Positions 1 to 8,732 are shown, counted from the first letter of the stretch. The stretch is 64,000 nucleotides of DNA from Roseibium aggregatum IAM 12614 (GCF_000168975.1 NZ_AAUW01000014.1:46001-110000); one strand, 5' to 3'. Translations and numbers: made by a program. Notes: generated by a model not told the origin, from the letters alone.

Positions 1-79
1 CGTCGGGGAGGAAAAGACCGGGTTTCTTGAACTCCTGTTCGGCTTTTCCTCCGCGACACGCATGGAGAAACAGGTTTAG
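1..79 (+). CDS. Possible 3' end of an upstream gene (partial)
   Basis: One frame stays open from the window edge to a TAG at 77-79 and reads as a plausible C-terminus ending in TRMEKQV. The protein cannot be identified from about 25 residues. The frame could be open by chance, so this is a weak call. What follows to 388 is non-coding repeat sequence. Confidence 0.3.
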   Translation, partial: VGEEKTGFLELLFGFSSATRMEKQV

Positions 80-115
80 GGAGTTCAGCCAGGTTCAGAG
101 CCAGATCCGCACGGT

Positions 116-263
116 GTCGCCCCGGGCGGACGCAGTGAGACCCGGAGCCCACTCACTTCCAGAACGCTGATGTTCAGGTGGGCGTCTTGCCGGAAACTCC
201 ACCTCTTCTGCAAGTGGTGTTGCGAGTAGGCCCCGGATCTGCGCTCTGCTTGTCCGGGGTGAC
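116..263. repeat. Palindromic intergenic repeat, copy A
   Basis: The two ends of this stretch are imperfect inverted repeats (gtcgccccgggcgga near 116 against tgtccggggtgac near 263), with a cccggagccc / ggccccggatc pair inside. The same ends, in the opposite orientation, bound the repeat at 10311-10466. Such GTCACCCCGG-type intergenic palindromes are common in alphaproteobacterial genomes. I see no gene between 80 and 388. Confidence 0.6.
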
Positions 264-388
264 TCAGAGATAAGCCCGCCCGGTTTCTTGCAAAAAGAGG
301 CTGATGTCTGCCCACCACACGGCGCCGGGCTCTTTCCCCTCTCCCACATTGATGCTCTAGTCGACCAGACCTCAACAGGAGCCTTTGA

Positions 389-1348
389 ATGTCCTCACAC
401 GGTTATGAAAGCGGGCGGTTGAACCTGCCCTTTGTCGGTATCTGCACGTTCGGCAAGTCTCCCTATCAGCCGGATTGGGATGCCATCGATGCGGATGTCG
501 CTGTTCTGGGGGCTCCGTTCGATTTCGGCACCCAGTGGCGGTCGGGTGCACGCATGGGACCGCGCGCGATCCGGGAGGCCTCGACGCTGTTTTCCTTCGG
601 TCATGCGGGTGCCTATGATTTCGAGGACGACATCACCTACCTGCCGGCGGAAACGACCCGCATTGTCGACCTCGGTGATGCCGACATCGTGCATACGGAT
701 ACGATCGAAAGCCATAAGCGAATCGAATACGGCGTGCGCAAGATCCTGGCGGCTGGCGCCTTGCCCGTGGTGCTGGGCGGGGATCATTCGGTCAACATTC
801 CCTGCATCAACGCCTTTGACGGCCAGGACCCGATCCATGTCGTGCAGATCGATGCACATCTGGATTTCGTCGATGAACGTCACGGCGTTCGCTACGGCCA
901 TGGCAACCCGATGCGCCGTGCGGCGGAAAAGCCTTATGTCACCGGTCTGACCCAGATCGGCATCCGCAACGTGTCCTCAACCTCGCGCGATGGCTATGAA
1001 GACGCTCGCAGGATGGGCTCGGACATTCTTTCTGTGCGCCACGCCCGCAAGCTTGGCACCGAGGCGCTTCTGGCGCGGATACCGGCCGGCAAGCGCTACT
1101 ACCTGACACTTGATATCGACGCTTTCGACCCGTCCATCGCACCTGGCACGGGCACGCCCAGTCACGGCGGATTTCTCTATTACGAGGTGCTGGAGTTGCT
1201 CGACGGCCTGGCAAAACAGGGGGACATCGTCGGCATCGATCTGGTGGAGGTTGCACCGGACTACGATCCGACGGGCTCGACGAGCATCCTCGCCGCTCAG
1301 GTCCTGATGAACACCATCGGCAGGGTTCTGCATCACCGCAAGACATGA
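389..1348 (+). CDS. speB: Agmatinase / ureohydrolase family protein
   Basis: 319 residues, the usual length for the arginase/agmatinase superfamily. These enzymes hydrolyse guanidino compounds (agmatine, guanidinobutyrate and relatives) to urea and an amine with a dinuclear manganese centre. The ligand motifs are visible: GGDHS at 130-134, DAHLD at 155-159 and DIDAFDP at 242-248. A good ribosome site (aggag) lies 7 bases before the ATG. No amine-pathway genes are adjacent, so the substrate is not fixed; agmatine is the default and guanidinobutyrate or another guanidino acid is possible. It converges on cysK across a strong hairpin. Confidence 0.85.
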   Translation: MSSHGYESGRLNLPFVGICTFGKSPYQPDWDAIDADVAVLGAPFDFGTQWRSGARMGPRAIREASTLFSFGHAGAYDFEDDITYLPAETTRIVDLGDADIVHTDTIESHKRIEYGVRKILAAGALPVVLGGDHSVNIPCINAFDGQDPIHVVQIDAHLDFVDERHGVRYGHGNPMRRAAEKPYVTGLTQIGIRNVSSTSRDGYEDARRMGSDILSVRHARKLGTEALLARIPAGKRYYLTLDIDAFDPSIAPGTGTPSHGGFLYYEVLELLDGLAKQGDIVGIDLVEVAPDYDPTGSTSILAAQVLMNTIGRVLHHRKT

Positions 1349-1350
1349 AA

Positions 1351-1386
1351 AACCCCGCCGGCGGGGTTGCTCCGGCCGGCGGGGTG
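1351..1386. terminator. Bidirectional terminator-like hairpin between speB and cysK
   Basis: aaccccgcc/ggcggggtt is a perfect 18-base palindrome at 1351-1368. It is followed by a second GC-rich arm (ccggccggcgggg) that can pair with the first, so alternative stems exist. A-rich sequence lies on both sides. It sits exactly between the two convergent genes. Confidence 0.7.
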
Positions 1387-1405
1387 AAAATGCGGGACCG
1401 GGGTC

Positions 1406-2365
1406 TCAGAGGCCTTCGAACAGCGCCGTGGAGAGGTAGCGTTCAGCAAAGGACGGGATGATCACCACGATGTTCTTGCCTTCCATACCTTCGCGCTGAC
1501 CGACGCGGATGGCGGCCGTCAGCGCGGCACCGGAGGAAATGCCCACCGGCACGCCTTCCGTCTTGGCCACTTCGCGCGCCATGGCGAAGGCGTCTTCATT
1601 GGCGACCGTCTGGACTTCATCGTAGACGGAGGTGTCGAGCACGCCCGGCACGAAACCCGCGCCAATGCCCTGGATCTTGTGCGGGCCAGGCTCTCCGCCA
1701 GACAGGATCGGGCTGTCGGCCGGTTCCACGGCAACCACATGAAGGCCCGGCTTGCGCTCTTTCAGCACCTGGGAAACACCGGTGATGGTGCCGCCGGTGC
1801 CGATGCCGGAGACGAACACGTCCACGCCGCCATCGGTGTCGTTCCAGATTTCTTCCGCGGTGGTGTTGCGGTGGATTTCCGGGTTGGCGGCGTTTTCGAA
1901 CTGCTGCGGCATCACCGCACCGTCGATTTCGCCGATCAGTTCCTCGGCACGGGCGATGGCGCCCTTCATGCCCTTCGGCCCTTCGGTCAGTTCCAGTTCC
2001 GCACCCAGGATCTTGAACATCTTGCGGCGCTCCACGGACATGGTTTCCGGCATCACCAGAATAAGCCGGTAGCCCTTGGCGGCGGCGACGAACGCCAGCG
2101 CAATGCCGGTGTTGCCGGAGGTCGGCTCAACAAGCGTGGTCTTGCCCGGCACGATCTGCCCGGCCTGCTCCATCGCCTCGATCATGGCAACGCCGATCCG
2201 GTCCTTGACGCTGGAAATCGGGTTGAAGAATTCAAGCTTCGCCAGGAGATTGCCCTTGACCCCGTGCGCCTTCGCCAGCCGGTCCAGCCGGACGATCGGT
2301 GTATCGCCGATGGTCTCGGTGATGGAGGAATAGATTTTTCCGCGACCACTGGTCTTGATCGTCAT
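1406..2365 (-). CDS. cysK: Cysteine synthase A (O-acetylserine sulfhydrylase)
   Basis: 319 residues, full length for the PLP-dependent beta-substitution family. It makes cysteine from O-acetylserine and sulfide in the cytoplasm. The PLP lysine lies in SSVKDR (K54), the substrate loop TSGNTG is at 82-87, and the phosphate-binding GTGGT and SSGAA motifs follow. The downstream HAD and dut genes run in the same direction but are 144 bases further upstream in transcription order, so cysK probably has its own promoter in 2366-2509. CysK and CysM are hard to separate by eye; the PMETMS-type region and overall fit favour CysK. Confidence 0.93.
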   Translation of the reverse strand: MTIKTSGRGKIYSSITETIGDTPIVRLDRLAKAHGVKGNLLAKLEFFNPISSVKDRIGVAMIEAMEQAGQIVPGKTTLVEPTSGNTGIALAFVAAAKGYRLILVMPETMSVERRKMFKILGAELELTEGPKGMKGAIARAEELIGEIDGAVMPQQFENAANPEIHRNTTAEEIWNDTDGGVDVFVSGIGTGGTITGVSQVLKERKPGLHVVAVEPADSPILSGGEPGPHKIQGIGAGFVPGVLDTSVYDEVQTVANEDAFAMAREVAKTEGVPVGISSGAALTAAIRVGQREGMEGKNIVVIIPSFAERYLSTALFEGL

Positions 2366-2509
2366 GGCAGGTCTCCCAGGTTGGCCGGATCTTCTTCCGC
2401 CGGCATCGTTCGACTATCGGAGCGATAAGATAGTACGGGTTCCGGCAAGTTATAAGGGGCCGAACACGCCTTTCCGAACCTGCCGGTAAAACCTTTTTCC
2501 AGAAAAGCT

Positions 2510-3169
2510 TCAGCTCTTGGAAAAGAGCATGTCCGGCAGATCCGCCATTGCCTCGAACAGGATAGCCCCCGCGTCCTGCATCGCCTTGCGGTCGCAGGCC
2601 GGATCTTCGACAAAGGCATAAACGCGCATGCCGGCCGCCCGGGCCGCCAGAACGCCGGGCAGGCTGTCTTCGATCACCGTACAGGTTTCCGGTGCGTGGC
2701 CCATGGTGCGCGCCGCCAGCAGAAACACGTCCGGCGCAGGTTTGCCACGTTCGCAGTCCTGCGCGGAAAAGAGGCGTCCTTCCAGCCGGGGCAGCAGACC
2801 GGAGCTGCCCAGTGTCGTGCGCATCTTTTCGTATTTGCCGGAAGAGCCGACGCAATAGGCAACGCCGCGCCGGTCGAGGTCATCCAGCACACCGGCAACG
2901 CCTTCGATCGCCGGAACACCGGCCTTGAAGCTCTCCAGGTCGCGCAGCCGCACCTGGTCCGGCCAGTCGGCGGGCAGCACCTTGCCGGTCAGGTCCTCGA
3001 TCATGGACTGGACATCTTCCAGTGTCCGGCCCATGAACCGGCGCTGGCAGTCCGGCCCGGTCATCGGAACGCCAAGCTCGGTGATGATGGCAGCCATGTT
3101 GGCATTGGCCATGCGTTCGGTGTCGACAAGCACGCCGTCGCAATCGAATATGACGAGGCTCGTCATCAT
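2510..3169 (-). CDS. HAD-superfamily phosphatase (phosphoglycolate-phosphatase-like)
   Basis: 219 residues with all four HAD motifs: DCDGVLVDT near the N-terminus (nucleophile and acid/base Asp), CVGSSGK (motif II), KPAPDVF (motif III Lys) and VIEDSLPGV (motif IV acids). The alpha-helical cap between motifs I and II is the C1 type seen in Gph/YniC/beta-phosphoglucomutase relatives. It probably dephosphorylates a small sugar phosphate or phosphoglycolate; the exact substrate cannot be read. Its ATG overlaps the dut stop by 4 bases, which indicates translational coupling. Confidence 0.85.
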   Translation of the reverse strand: MMTSLVIFDCDGVLVDTERMANANMAAIITELGVPMTGPDCQRRFMGRTLEDVQSMIEDLTGKVLPADWPDQVRLRDLESFKAGVPAIEGVAGVLDDLDRRGVAYCVGSSGKYEKMRTTLGSSGLLPRLEGRLFSAQDCERGKPAPDVFLLAARTMGHAPETCTVIEDSLPGVLAARAAGMRVYAFVEDPACDRKAMQDAGAILFEAMADLPDMLFSKS

Positions 3170-3615
3170 GAGCGGCCCGTCGAACCGAAGCCACCGGCGC
3201 CGCGTTCGGTTTCCGAGAGAACCTCAACTTCAACGATGTCCGCCTGCAGCACGGGCGCGATCACCATCTGGGCAATACGGTCTCCGCGTGAAATCTCGAA
3301 AGGGACCTCGCCGAGGTTGATCAGGATCACCTTCACCTCACCCCGGTAGTCCGCATCGATTGTGCCGGGCGTGTTCAGAACGGTGACACCGTGTTTGGCG
3401 GCAAGGCCAGACCGGGGGCGAACCTGGGCTTCATAGCCAGCGGGCAGGGCCATGGCGAGCCCTGTCGGCACCAGGGCGCGTGCACCGGGTGCGAGGGTTA
3501 TCGTGCCGTCGACGGCAGCCAGAAGATCAAGTCCGGCGGCCAGGACCGACTGATAGGCGGGCAGTGGCAGATCGCGACCATGCTCCAGTCGCTTCAGTTC
3601 CAGGGTAACAGGCAT
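3166..3615 (-). CDS. dut: dUTP diphosphatase
   Basis: 149 residues, standard trimeric dUTPase length. It hydrolyses dUTP to dUMP, keeping uracil out of DNA and supplying thymidylate synthesis. All five motifs are present in order: [27 protein letters not shown] (catalytic Asp and uracil-binding Tyr), RGDRIAQMV, and the C-terminal glycine-rich arm GAGGFGSTG. It is followed directly by the HAD phosphatase with a 4-base overlap. In many bacteria dut sits with coaBC; here coaBC lies about 2.4 kb away on the same strand. Confidence 0.96.
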   Translation of the reverse strand: MPVTLELKRLEHGRDLPLPAYQSVLAAGLDLLAAVDGTITLAPGARALVPTGLAMALPAGYEAQVRPRSGLAAKHGVTVLNTPGTIDADYRGEVKVILINLGEVPFEISRGDRIAQMVIAPVLQADIVEVEVLSETERGAGGFGSTGRS

Positions 3616-3790
3616 CGAAAATGTCCGGCAGTGAGTGTTGCTGGCGAGTGACGATATTCGCCGGTCCCTGTCAAGGCTGGCGGGCGGACGCGAAACTTCG
3701 CATAAAAATCAGATATCTACTTGCAGTCACAATCGGCACCTGAAACACTCTAACGCATCGTAACTTGCCAGCGATTGGGAGATTGGCAAC

Positions 3791-4210
3791 ATGAGACGAT
3801 TGATTTTTGCATTTACCACCGGGCTGATGCTGATTACGGCACCGGCAACCTTCGCACAGACGGTCGGCTATGCCGACGCCATCAAGATCCTGGCTGCAAG
3901 CTGCGGCAAGGACATCGAATCCTATTGCAAGTCCGCGACACTCGCGAACAACGGCATCACCCAGTGTCTTGAAAAGAACCAGTCCAAGCTCTCGGCAAAA
4001 TGCAACGCGGACCGTCTGGTCGTGATTTCGCTGATCCAGGCACGGCTGGCGGCCCAGGCGGAAGCCCCCAAACTGTGCCAGCGGGACGCTGCGCAATATT
4101 GCAAGGGCGTCAAGGCCGGGGCCGGTCACGTGCTGCGCTGCCTGCTCAAGGCCCAACCGTCCGTCAGCGAAAAATGCAACACGGCCATTGACCTGGCCGG
4201 ATACCGCTAA
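3791..4210 (+). CDS. Secreted cysteine-rich repeat protein
   Basis: 139 residues. It has an N-terminal signal peptide (MRRL, a hydrophobic stretch, then ATFAQ as cleavage region), so it is probably periplasmic. The mature part has two copies of a pattern with C-x4-D-x3-YC followed by CL and a further Cys, resembling the cysteine-rich GLG1/FGFR repeat family. The even cysteine number fits disulfides. SD gggaga precedes the ATG. It lies 22 bases before the OmpA-like gene, likely one transcript. Function unknown; an envelope structural role is inferred from context only. Confidence 0.7.
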   Translation: MRRLIFAFTTGLMLITAPATFAQTVGYADAIKILAASCGKDIESYCKSATLANNGITQCLEKNQSKLSAKCNADRLVVISLIQARLAAQAEAPKLCQRDAAQYCKGVKAGAGHVLRCLLKAQPSVSEKCNTAIDLAGYR

Positions 4211-4232
4211 CTCGGCACCGGGAGATATTTTC

Positions 4233-4814
4233 ATGAACAAGTTGCTTCTGGCCGGTTTATCGGCCGCTTTTCTTGCCGTGTCCGCGTCAGGCCTTACCGC
4301 CCAGACCAAGCTGAGCCGCAATGAAATCATCAACTCCCTGCAAGGGGCGCAGCAGAAGGTTGACCTGACGGCCGATGAACTGCAGCAGGCCGCCCTGGAA
4401 AACATCCAGAAATATCCGGGTGCAAATGCACCCAACACGCTGCCGCTTGCCGACAAGCTGGCCTCCCTGCGCCAGTTCAACGTCGAAATCACCTTCGATT
4501 TCGACAGCGCCCGCATTCGTCCGGAATCCTTTGAGACCGTCGGCCTGATCGCGGACGCCCTGCACACCCCTTATCTGCAGGGCCAGACCTTCTTCATCGT
4601 CGGTCATACGGATGCCAAGGGCGCGCGCGAATACAATCTGGAACTCTCGCTGAAGCGGGCACAGGCCGTGCGTGAGGCGCTGGTGACCACCTTCCGCGTT
4701 CCGGGTGAATATCTTTTCGCTGTCGGTCTGGGGGAAGAGCAACTGCGTGACCCGGCCAATCCGGATGCTGCCGTCAACCGCCGCGTCCAGCTCATCAACC
4801 TGGGTTACAGATAA
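4233..4814 (+). CDS. OmpA-family envelope protein
   Basis: I start it at the ATG at 4233 because it has a ribosome site (cgggaga) and opens directly into a signal peptide (MNKLLLAGLSAAFLAV). An upstream in-frame ATG at 4188 would overlap the preceding gene. It encodes 193 residues. The C-terminal half is an OmpA/MotB peptidoglycan-binding domain: FDFDSARIRPES, then VGHTDAKG and the NLELSLKRAQAV helix, with NRRVQLI at the end. There is no beta-barrel region, so it is a periplasmic peptidoglycan-associated protein rather than a porin. Confidence 0.85.
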   Translation: MNKLLLAGLSAAFLAVSASGLTAQTKLSRNEIINSLQGAQQKVDLTADELQQAALENIQKYPGANAPNTLPLADKLASLRQFNVEITFDFDSARIRPESFETVGLIADALHTPYLQGQTFFIVGHTDAKGAREYNLELSLKRAQAVREALVTTFRVPGEYLFAVGLGEEQLRDPANPDAAVNRRVQLINLGYR

Positions 4815-4887
4815 CCGGCCCCTCGGGCGGGTTCGGCAATGTCCACAAAGCGTGCTTGAAACCTGCCTGAAAACCGATCCGGCAAAA

Positions 4888-4921
4888 GACATGCCGCTTC
4901 CTTTTTCGGAAGCGGCATGTC
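4888..4921 (+). terminator. Perfect 14-bp hairpin after the OmpA-like gene
   Basis: gacatgccgcttcc at 4888-4901 pairs perfectly with 4908-4921 across a T-rich 6-base loop. It lies 74 bases downstream of the stop. No T-tract follows, so termination may need Rho, or the hairpin may stabilise the 3' end. Confidence 0.5.
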
Positions 4922-5051
4922 TGAACAGTGAGAGCCGGAACGGCGGATTGTTTACCTGAGTTGAACGAGCCTTCTTTTGTTTCTGGTCTAATCCTTCTGG
5001 CCGAATGGCTTATCCTCTGAGGTACAACCAATCCTACCGAGGAGTGCTCCC

Positions 5052-5840
5052 ATGACGGCTACGCCACGCAGCATCTCGCCTGTCTTCTTCGCCCATGGTG
5101 CGCCGACCCTGGCACTGGAAGACACGGCTGCCAGCCGGTTTTTGAAAAGTTTTGCCGCCAGCCAGCCGCGCCCGAAGGCAATCCTGATCCTCTCCGCGCA
5201 TTGGGAAACCGACGGTCTGAAACTCTCGGCGCCCGGACCGCTGCGGACCTATCATGACTTCCGCGGCTTCCCGCGTCCGCTCTACGAGATCTCCTACCCC
5301 GCGAAGGCCAATGTGGACCATGTCGACGAAGCCGCACGCCTTCTGGAAGCGGCCGGATACGATGTGGAACTCGACAGCCACTGGGGGCTCGATCATGGTG
5401 CCTGGGTACCACTATCGCTCGCCTATCCGGATGCCGACATTCCGGTGGTCGCCTTGTCGCTTCCCGATGGCAGCACACCTGCATCCGTTTATGCCCTCGG
5501 TCAGGCGCTTGCGCCGCTCAAGGACAAGGGCGTGTTGCTGGCAGGCTCCGGCAGCACCACGCATAACCTGCGTGAAATCGGACCGCAGGGCTCGGGAACG
5601 CCGGATTGGGCCGTGGATTTCGACCGCTGGCTGGACACCGGACTGGAGGCCGGGTCGATCGGTTATTTCAACGATATCAGGAGCGCTCCCAATTTCCGCC
5701 GCAACCACCCGACGGACGAGCACCTTCTGCCGCTGTTCTTTGCCTTTGGAGCCGGTGGAATGGACGCAAAAGCCCAGCTTCTCCATCGAAGCTACGAGTA
5801 TGGCTCCCTCAGCATGAGCTACTTCCGCTTCGCGGCCTGA
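5052..5840 (+). CDS. Extradiol ring-cleavage dioxygenase, DODA/YgiD type
   Basis: 262 residues, the normal length of the LigB-like class III extradiol dioxygenase family that includes E. coli YgiD (4,5-DOPA dioxygenase). Expected metal-binding histidines are in FAHGAPT, SAHWET and DHGAWVP, with HPTDEH later. Other members are annotated as aromatic ring-opening enzymes, but physiological substrates are mostly unproven. SD (gaggag) lies 9 bases before the ATG. No aromatic-pathway genes are adjacent. It is a single-gene unit ending before a GC hairpin. Confidence 0.85.
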   Translation: MTATPRSISPVFFAHGAPTLALEDTAASRFLKSFAASQPRPKAILILSAHWETDGLKLSAPGPLRTYHDFRGFPRPLYEISYPAKANVDHVDEAARLLEAAGYDVELDSHWGLDHGAWVPLSLAYPDADIPVVALSLPDGSTPASVYALGQALAPLKDKGVLLAGSGSTTHNLREIGPQGSGTPDWAVDFDRWLDTGLEAGSIGYFNDIRSAPNFRRNHPTDEHLLPLFFAFGAGGMDAKAQLLHRSYEYGSLSMSYFRFAA

Positions 5841-5854
5841 CAACCTCACCGACT

Positions 5855-5874
5855 GCCCCTGCTCTGGCAGGGGC
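5855..5874. terminator. 8-bp GC hairpin
   Basis: gcccctgc-tctg-gcaggggc lies 15 bases after the DODA-like stop, between it and the convergent coaBC gene. No clear T-tract. Confidence 0.4.
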
Positions 5875-5975
5875 CAAGGCTTTCCGGCCCGTTTCGGTGA
5901 AACAGGGCAGAATGTTTGCCGGGCATAAGCACCGGTCTTTCACCCTGGCTCTTTCGGAGAACTGGTTGGGTTGGA

Positions 5976-7202
5976 TCAGTCCGAACCGAGCGCCTCGGCC
6001 GCGCGGGCAATGATCCGGCGGGCAACCTCGCCCTTGTCCATTTCCGGCCAGTCCTCGACGCCATCGCGGCTGACGACGCGGATGGTGTTGGCATCGCCGC
6101 CCATGATCCCGGTCTGCGGACTGACGTCGTTCGCGATGATCCAGTCCGCCTTCTTGCGTTCCAGCTTGCCACGGGCATTGTCGATCAGGTTCTGCGTTTC
6201 GGCGGCAAAGCCGATCAGCAACGTCGGTCTCAGCTCTGCGTGATGGCCGACGGTTGACAGAATGTCCGGGTTTTCCGTCAGCTCCAGGGCGGGCGGCTTG
6301 CCGCTGCCGTCTTTCTTGATCTTCTGGGCGCCTTCGCTGGCAACGCGCCAGTCGGCGACAGCCGCCGCCATGATGGCGATATCCGCCGGCAGGTTGCTTT
6401 CCACCGCCTTCAGCATCGCGGACGCTGACTCGACGTGGATGACGGTGACATTGGCCGGGTCCGGCAGGGTCACCGGGCCGGACACCAGCGTCACGCGCGC
6501 CCCGGCCTCATAGGCGGCCCGTGCCAGCGCATGGCCCTGCTTGCCGGAAGACCGGTTGGCGATATAGCGGACGGGGTCAATCGGCTCATGGGTCGGGCCG
6601 GAGGTGATCAGAACATGCTTTCCGGCAAGCGGCAGGCTGCCCGCCTTGATCGCCTCATCCCGCAGCAGCGCCGCGGCGGCGGCAACGATCTCCAGCGGTT
6701 CGCTCATCCGGCCGGTACCGGCTTCGCCCTTTTCCGCCATCTCGCCGGCGGCCGGGCCGCAAAAGGCAATGCCGCGCGCCTTGAGGATTGTCCGGTTGCG
6801 CTTCGTGGCCTCGTGCTGCCACATCTTCGGGTTCATGGCCGGGGCAATCAGCACGGGTTTGTCGGTTGCCAGAAGCACGGCGGTTGCCAGGTCGTCGGCA
6901 ATGCCGTGGGCCATCTTGGCCATCAGATCGGCGGTGGCGGGGGCAATCAGGATCAGGTCGTGATCGCGGGCCAGGCGGATGTGGCCGACATCGTGTTCGG
7001 CCTGCCGGTCGAACAGGTCGGTGAAGACGGTTTCCGCCGCCAGGGCTCCCGCGGCCAGCGGCGTGATGAACTCCTGCGCGCCCTTGGTCATCACCGGGAT
7101 CACCCTTGCGCCGCGTTCCTTCAGCCTCCGGATCAGGTCAAGAGACTTGTAGGCGGCGATGCCGCCGCTGATGATCAGGACGATCTGTTTGCCGCTCAGC
7201 AT
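5976..7202 (-). CDS. coaBC: Bifunctional phosphopantothenoylcysteine decarboxylase/synthetase
   Basis: 408 residues, both halves complete. The N-terminal flavoprotein decarboxylase (about 1-190) shows the ISGGIAAYK FMN loop, the His of VGHIRLA and the PAMNPKMW substrate signature. The C-terminal CTP-dependent synthetase has ITSGPTHEPIDPVRYIANRSSGKQG. It performs two steps from phosphopantothenate to phosphopantetheine in coenzyme A synthesis. The flexible flap that carries a catalytic Cys in the E. coli enzyme (ACGD..GPGRM) here reads EMAEKGEAGTGRM, with no Cys. I recall a similar Cys-free flap in other alphaproteobacterial CoaBC, but cannot verify it here. Confidence 0.95.
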   Translation of the reverse strand: MLSGKQIVLIISGGIAAYKSLDLIRRLKERGARVIPVMTKGAQEFITPLAAGALAAETVFTDLFDRQAEHDVGHIRLARDHDLILIAPATADLMAKMAHGIADDLATAVLLATDKPVLIAPAMNPKMWQHEATKRNRTILKARGIAFCGPAAGEMAEKGEAGTGRMSEPLEIVAAAAALLRDEAIKAGSLPLAGKHVLITSGPTHEPIDPVRYIANRSSGKQGHALARAAYEAGARVTLVSGPVTLPDPANVTVIHVESASAMLKAVESNLPADIAIMAAAVADWRVASEGAQKIKKDGSGKPPALELTENPDILSTVGHHAELRPTLLIGFAAETQNLIDNARGKLERKKADWIIANDVSPQTGIMGGDANTIRVVSRDGVEDWPEMDKGEVARRIIARAAEALGSD

Positions 7203-7220
7203 CTTAACTCAGCACTCCCA

Positions 7221-7482
7221 AGGGTGTGGCCCCATAAATGAGGATGAAATGGTTTGAGGCGGATTGGTCATCGTCAAGGCGCGGAAGCGCAGGAAATGTG
7301 GCTCATTTTCAAGCTTTCGCAACGCAGAGGAGGACCAATCCGGTCAAATCCGAAGGACATGAAAATGGCTTCAACGCGTGTCGTCAGCGTGCTCGACCTA
7401 GAAAACCCGCTACGCGCACACTTCCTGACGCAGTTTCGCCATTTCTCATGCCATTTCGTCTTCATTTATGGGGCCACACCCT
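7221..7482. repeat. Palindromic repeat element, long copy
   Basis: The ends are inverted repeats: 7221-7252 pairs with 7451-7482, 32 positions with 30 Watson-Crick pairs and two G-T pairs. The core is about 90% identical to the element at 56082-56279. This copy carries about 68 extra bases starting near 7264, which contain ggattggtc and gaccaatcc as an additional inverted pair. No transposase is inside, so if mobile it is non-autonomous. It sits between coaBC and the lpoA-like gene, 18 bases upstream of the coaBC start. Confidence 0.85.
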
Positions 7483-7484
7483 AG
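7359..7484 (+). CDS. Small ORF inside the palindromic element (copy 1)
   Basis: 41 codons from ATG at 7359 (aagg 5 bases upstream) to a TAG formed by the element's terminal CTAG. The other element copy encodes a 42-codon relative (56151-56279) with the same frame, one in-frame codon inserted and several synonymous differences. The peptide starts MKMASTRVVSVLD and ends FHFVFIY-type hydrophobic residues. No known domain. The C-terminal third is dictated by the stem, so conservation there need not mean translation. The opposite strand is also open here. Confidence 0.3.
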   Translation: MKMASTRVVSVLDLENPLRAHFLTQFRHFSCHFVFIYGATP

Positions 7485-7508
7485 GTCTGTCGATGTCGGC
7501 GGTAAAGA

Positions 7509-8732
7509 TCAGAATCCGGTGCGGAAATCCCGCGGCGCCGGAGAAATCACCTGTGTGCCCTGCCCGGTAATCTGATAGACGGCAAGGCCCCGCTGGTTGA
7601 GGCCATTGGATTGGAAGCGGAACAATCCGTCAATGCCGATGAAGCCGTCACGATTGGTGATGATGCTCTGCTGGAACCGCTGCTGCCCGGCGGAACGGAT
7701 CAGGCCGGCGGCCAGGGTGACACCGTCGTAGACCAGGCTGGCGTTGCGCGGCGGCACCGCGCCGTACGTGCTCTGGTACCGCTGGGCGAACGCCAGAAAG
7801 CCCTTGTCTTCCGGCCCGGCAAACCAGGCACCGGCAAGCACCGGGTTGTTCTTCACCTGGGGTGAGTCCCACTGTCCGGTGCCAAGCAGTTTCACATTGC
7901 CCATGTTGGCGCCCTGACTGACCAGGGTCTGCACGACCGCCGCAGGCACGGCGCCGCCCGCCGGTACGAACAGGGCGTCGGCATTGTTCAGCACAGATTT
8001 GAGTGCGGCTGTCTTGGCGACGAGATCGGACGTGTCCGATCCGTTCATGGAATAACGCTGGATCGACGCAATCCGGCCGCCGCCCCGGCCGACTTCCTGG
8101 CGGAACGCGGCCTCGACGATGGCACCGTAGGAGCCTTCGGGGATCAGCGCGGTGTAGGAATGTCTCTTCTGGCTGTTGGCATAGCCGACAACCCGTTTCA
8201 CGTCGCTTTCCGGCAGGAAGCTGAGCAGGTAAACGCCCCGCGACGCAACGGACGTGTCTGTCGAAAACGCGATGACCGGAACGCCGGTGGCCCGCGCGGC
8301 CTGGGCCGCGCCGGAGACTGCGGGGGAGAACACCGGACCCAGGATCAGTTCCGCGCCTTCCGAAATGGCGGCCTGCGCTGCCGCGCGACCGCCTTCGGCC
8401 GTGCCGCCGGTATCCCTCACCAGCAACTGCACATCCGCGCTCGGGAAGTTCTGCAGGGCCAGTGCGGCGGAATTCTTGAAAACCGTGCCGATAGAGGCAT
8501 TGCCGCCGGAGCTTGCCAGCGGCAGCAGCAGTCCGATGCGGACCCCGCCCGTGCCGATGATTTCGCCGGTCGGTTGCGGCTGGGGCGTGGGCTGGATCTG
8601 GTCACCCGGCAGCGAACCGAGTGTGGACCCCATGCAGCCGCCCAGCAGCATCGTGCTGGCTCCAGCCAGCGCCGTTTTCAAGAAAACACGTCTGTGCTGT
8701 TGCACGATGTCGCCCCGTCTTGCACTTGCCAT
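7509..8732 (-). CDS. LpoA-like lipoprotein with periplasmic-binding-protein fold
   Basis: 407 residues from the ATG at 8732, chosen because agggtg lies upstream; an ATG at 8777 would add 15 residues. The N-terminus has a twin-arginine motif (RRVFLK, residues 14-19) followed by a hydrophobic run and lipobox LLGGC (Cys33), predicting a Tat-exported lipoprotein. The rest fits the Leu/Ile/Val-binding type I fold (Peripla_BP_6): IGLLLPLASSGGNASIG, ELILGPVFS, PVIAFSTD. The position next to rsmI and yraN matches E. coli yraM/lpoA, whose product activates PBP1A. The N-terminal TPR domain of enteric LpoA is absent. Confidence 0.8.
   Translation of the reverse strand: MASARRGDIVQQHRRVFLKTALAGASTMLLGGCMGSTLGSLPGDQIQPTPQPQPTGEIIGTGGVRIGLLLPLASSGGNASIGTVFKNSAALALQNFPSADVQLLVRDTGGTAEGGRAAAQAAISEGAELILGPVFSPAVSGAAQAARATGVPVIAFSTDTSVASRGVYLLSFLPESDVKRVVGYANSQKRHSYTALIPEGSYGAIVEAAFRQEVGRGGGRIASIQRYSMNGSDTSDLVAKTAALKSVLNNADALFVPAGGAVPAAVVQTLVSQGANMGNVKLLGTGQWDSPQVKNNPVLAGAWFAGPEDKGFLAFAQRYQSTYGAVPPRNASLVYDGVTLAAGLIRSAGQQRFQQSIITNRDGFIGIDGLFRFQSNGLNQRGLAVYQITGQGTQVISPAPRDFRTGF

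Noticed and set aside
3671..4567. 298-codon minus-strand open frame over the cysteine-rich and OmpA-like genes.
   Set aside because: Shadow frame. The plus-strand genes have signal peptides, ribosome sites and recognisable domains.
5976..7202. Loss of the flap cysteine in CoaBC as evidence of an inactive decarboxylase.
   Set aside because: Other motifs are intact and I recall similar Cys-free flaps in alphaproteobacterial CoaBC, so it is noted only in the gene entry.
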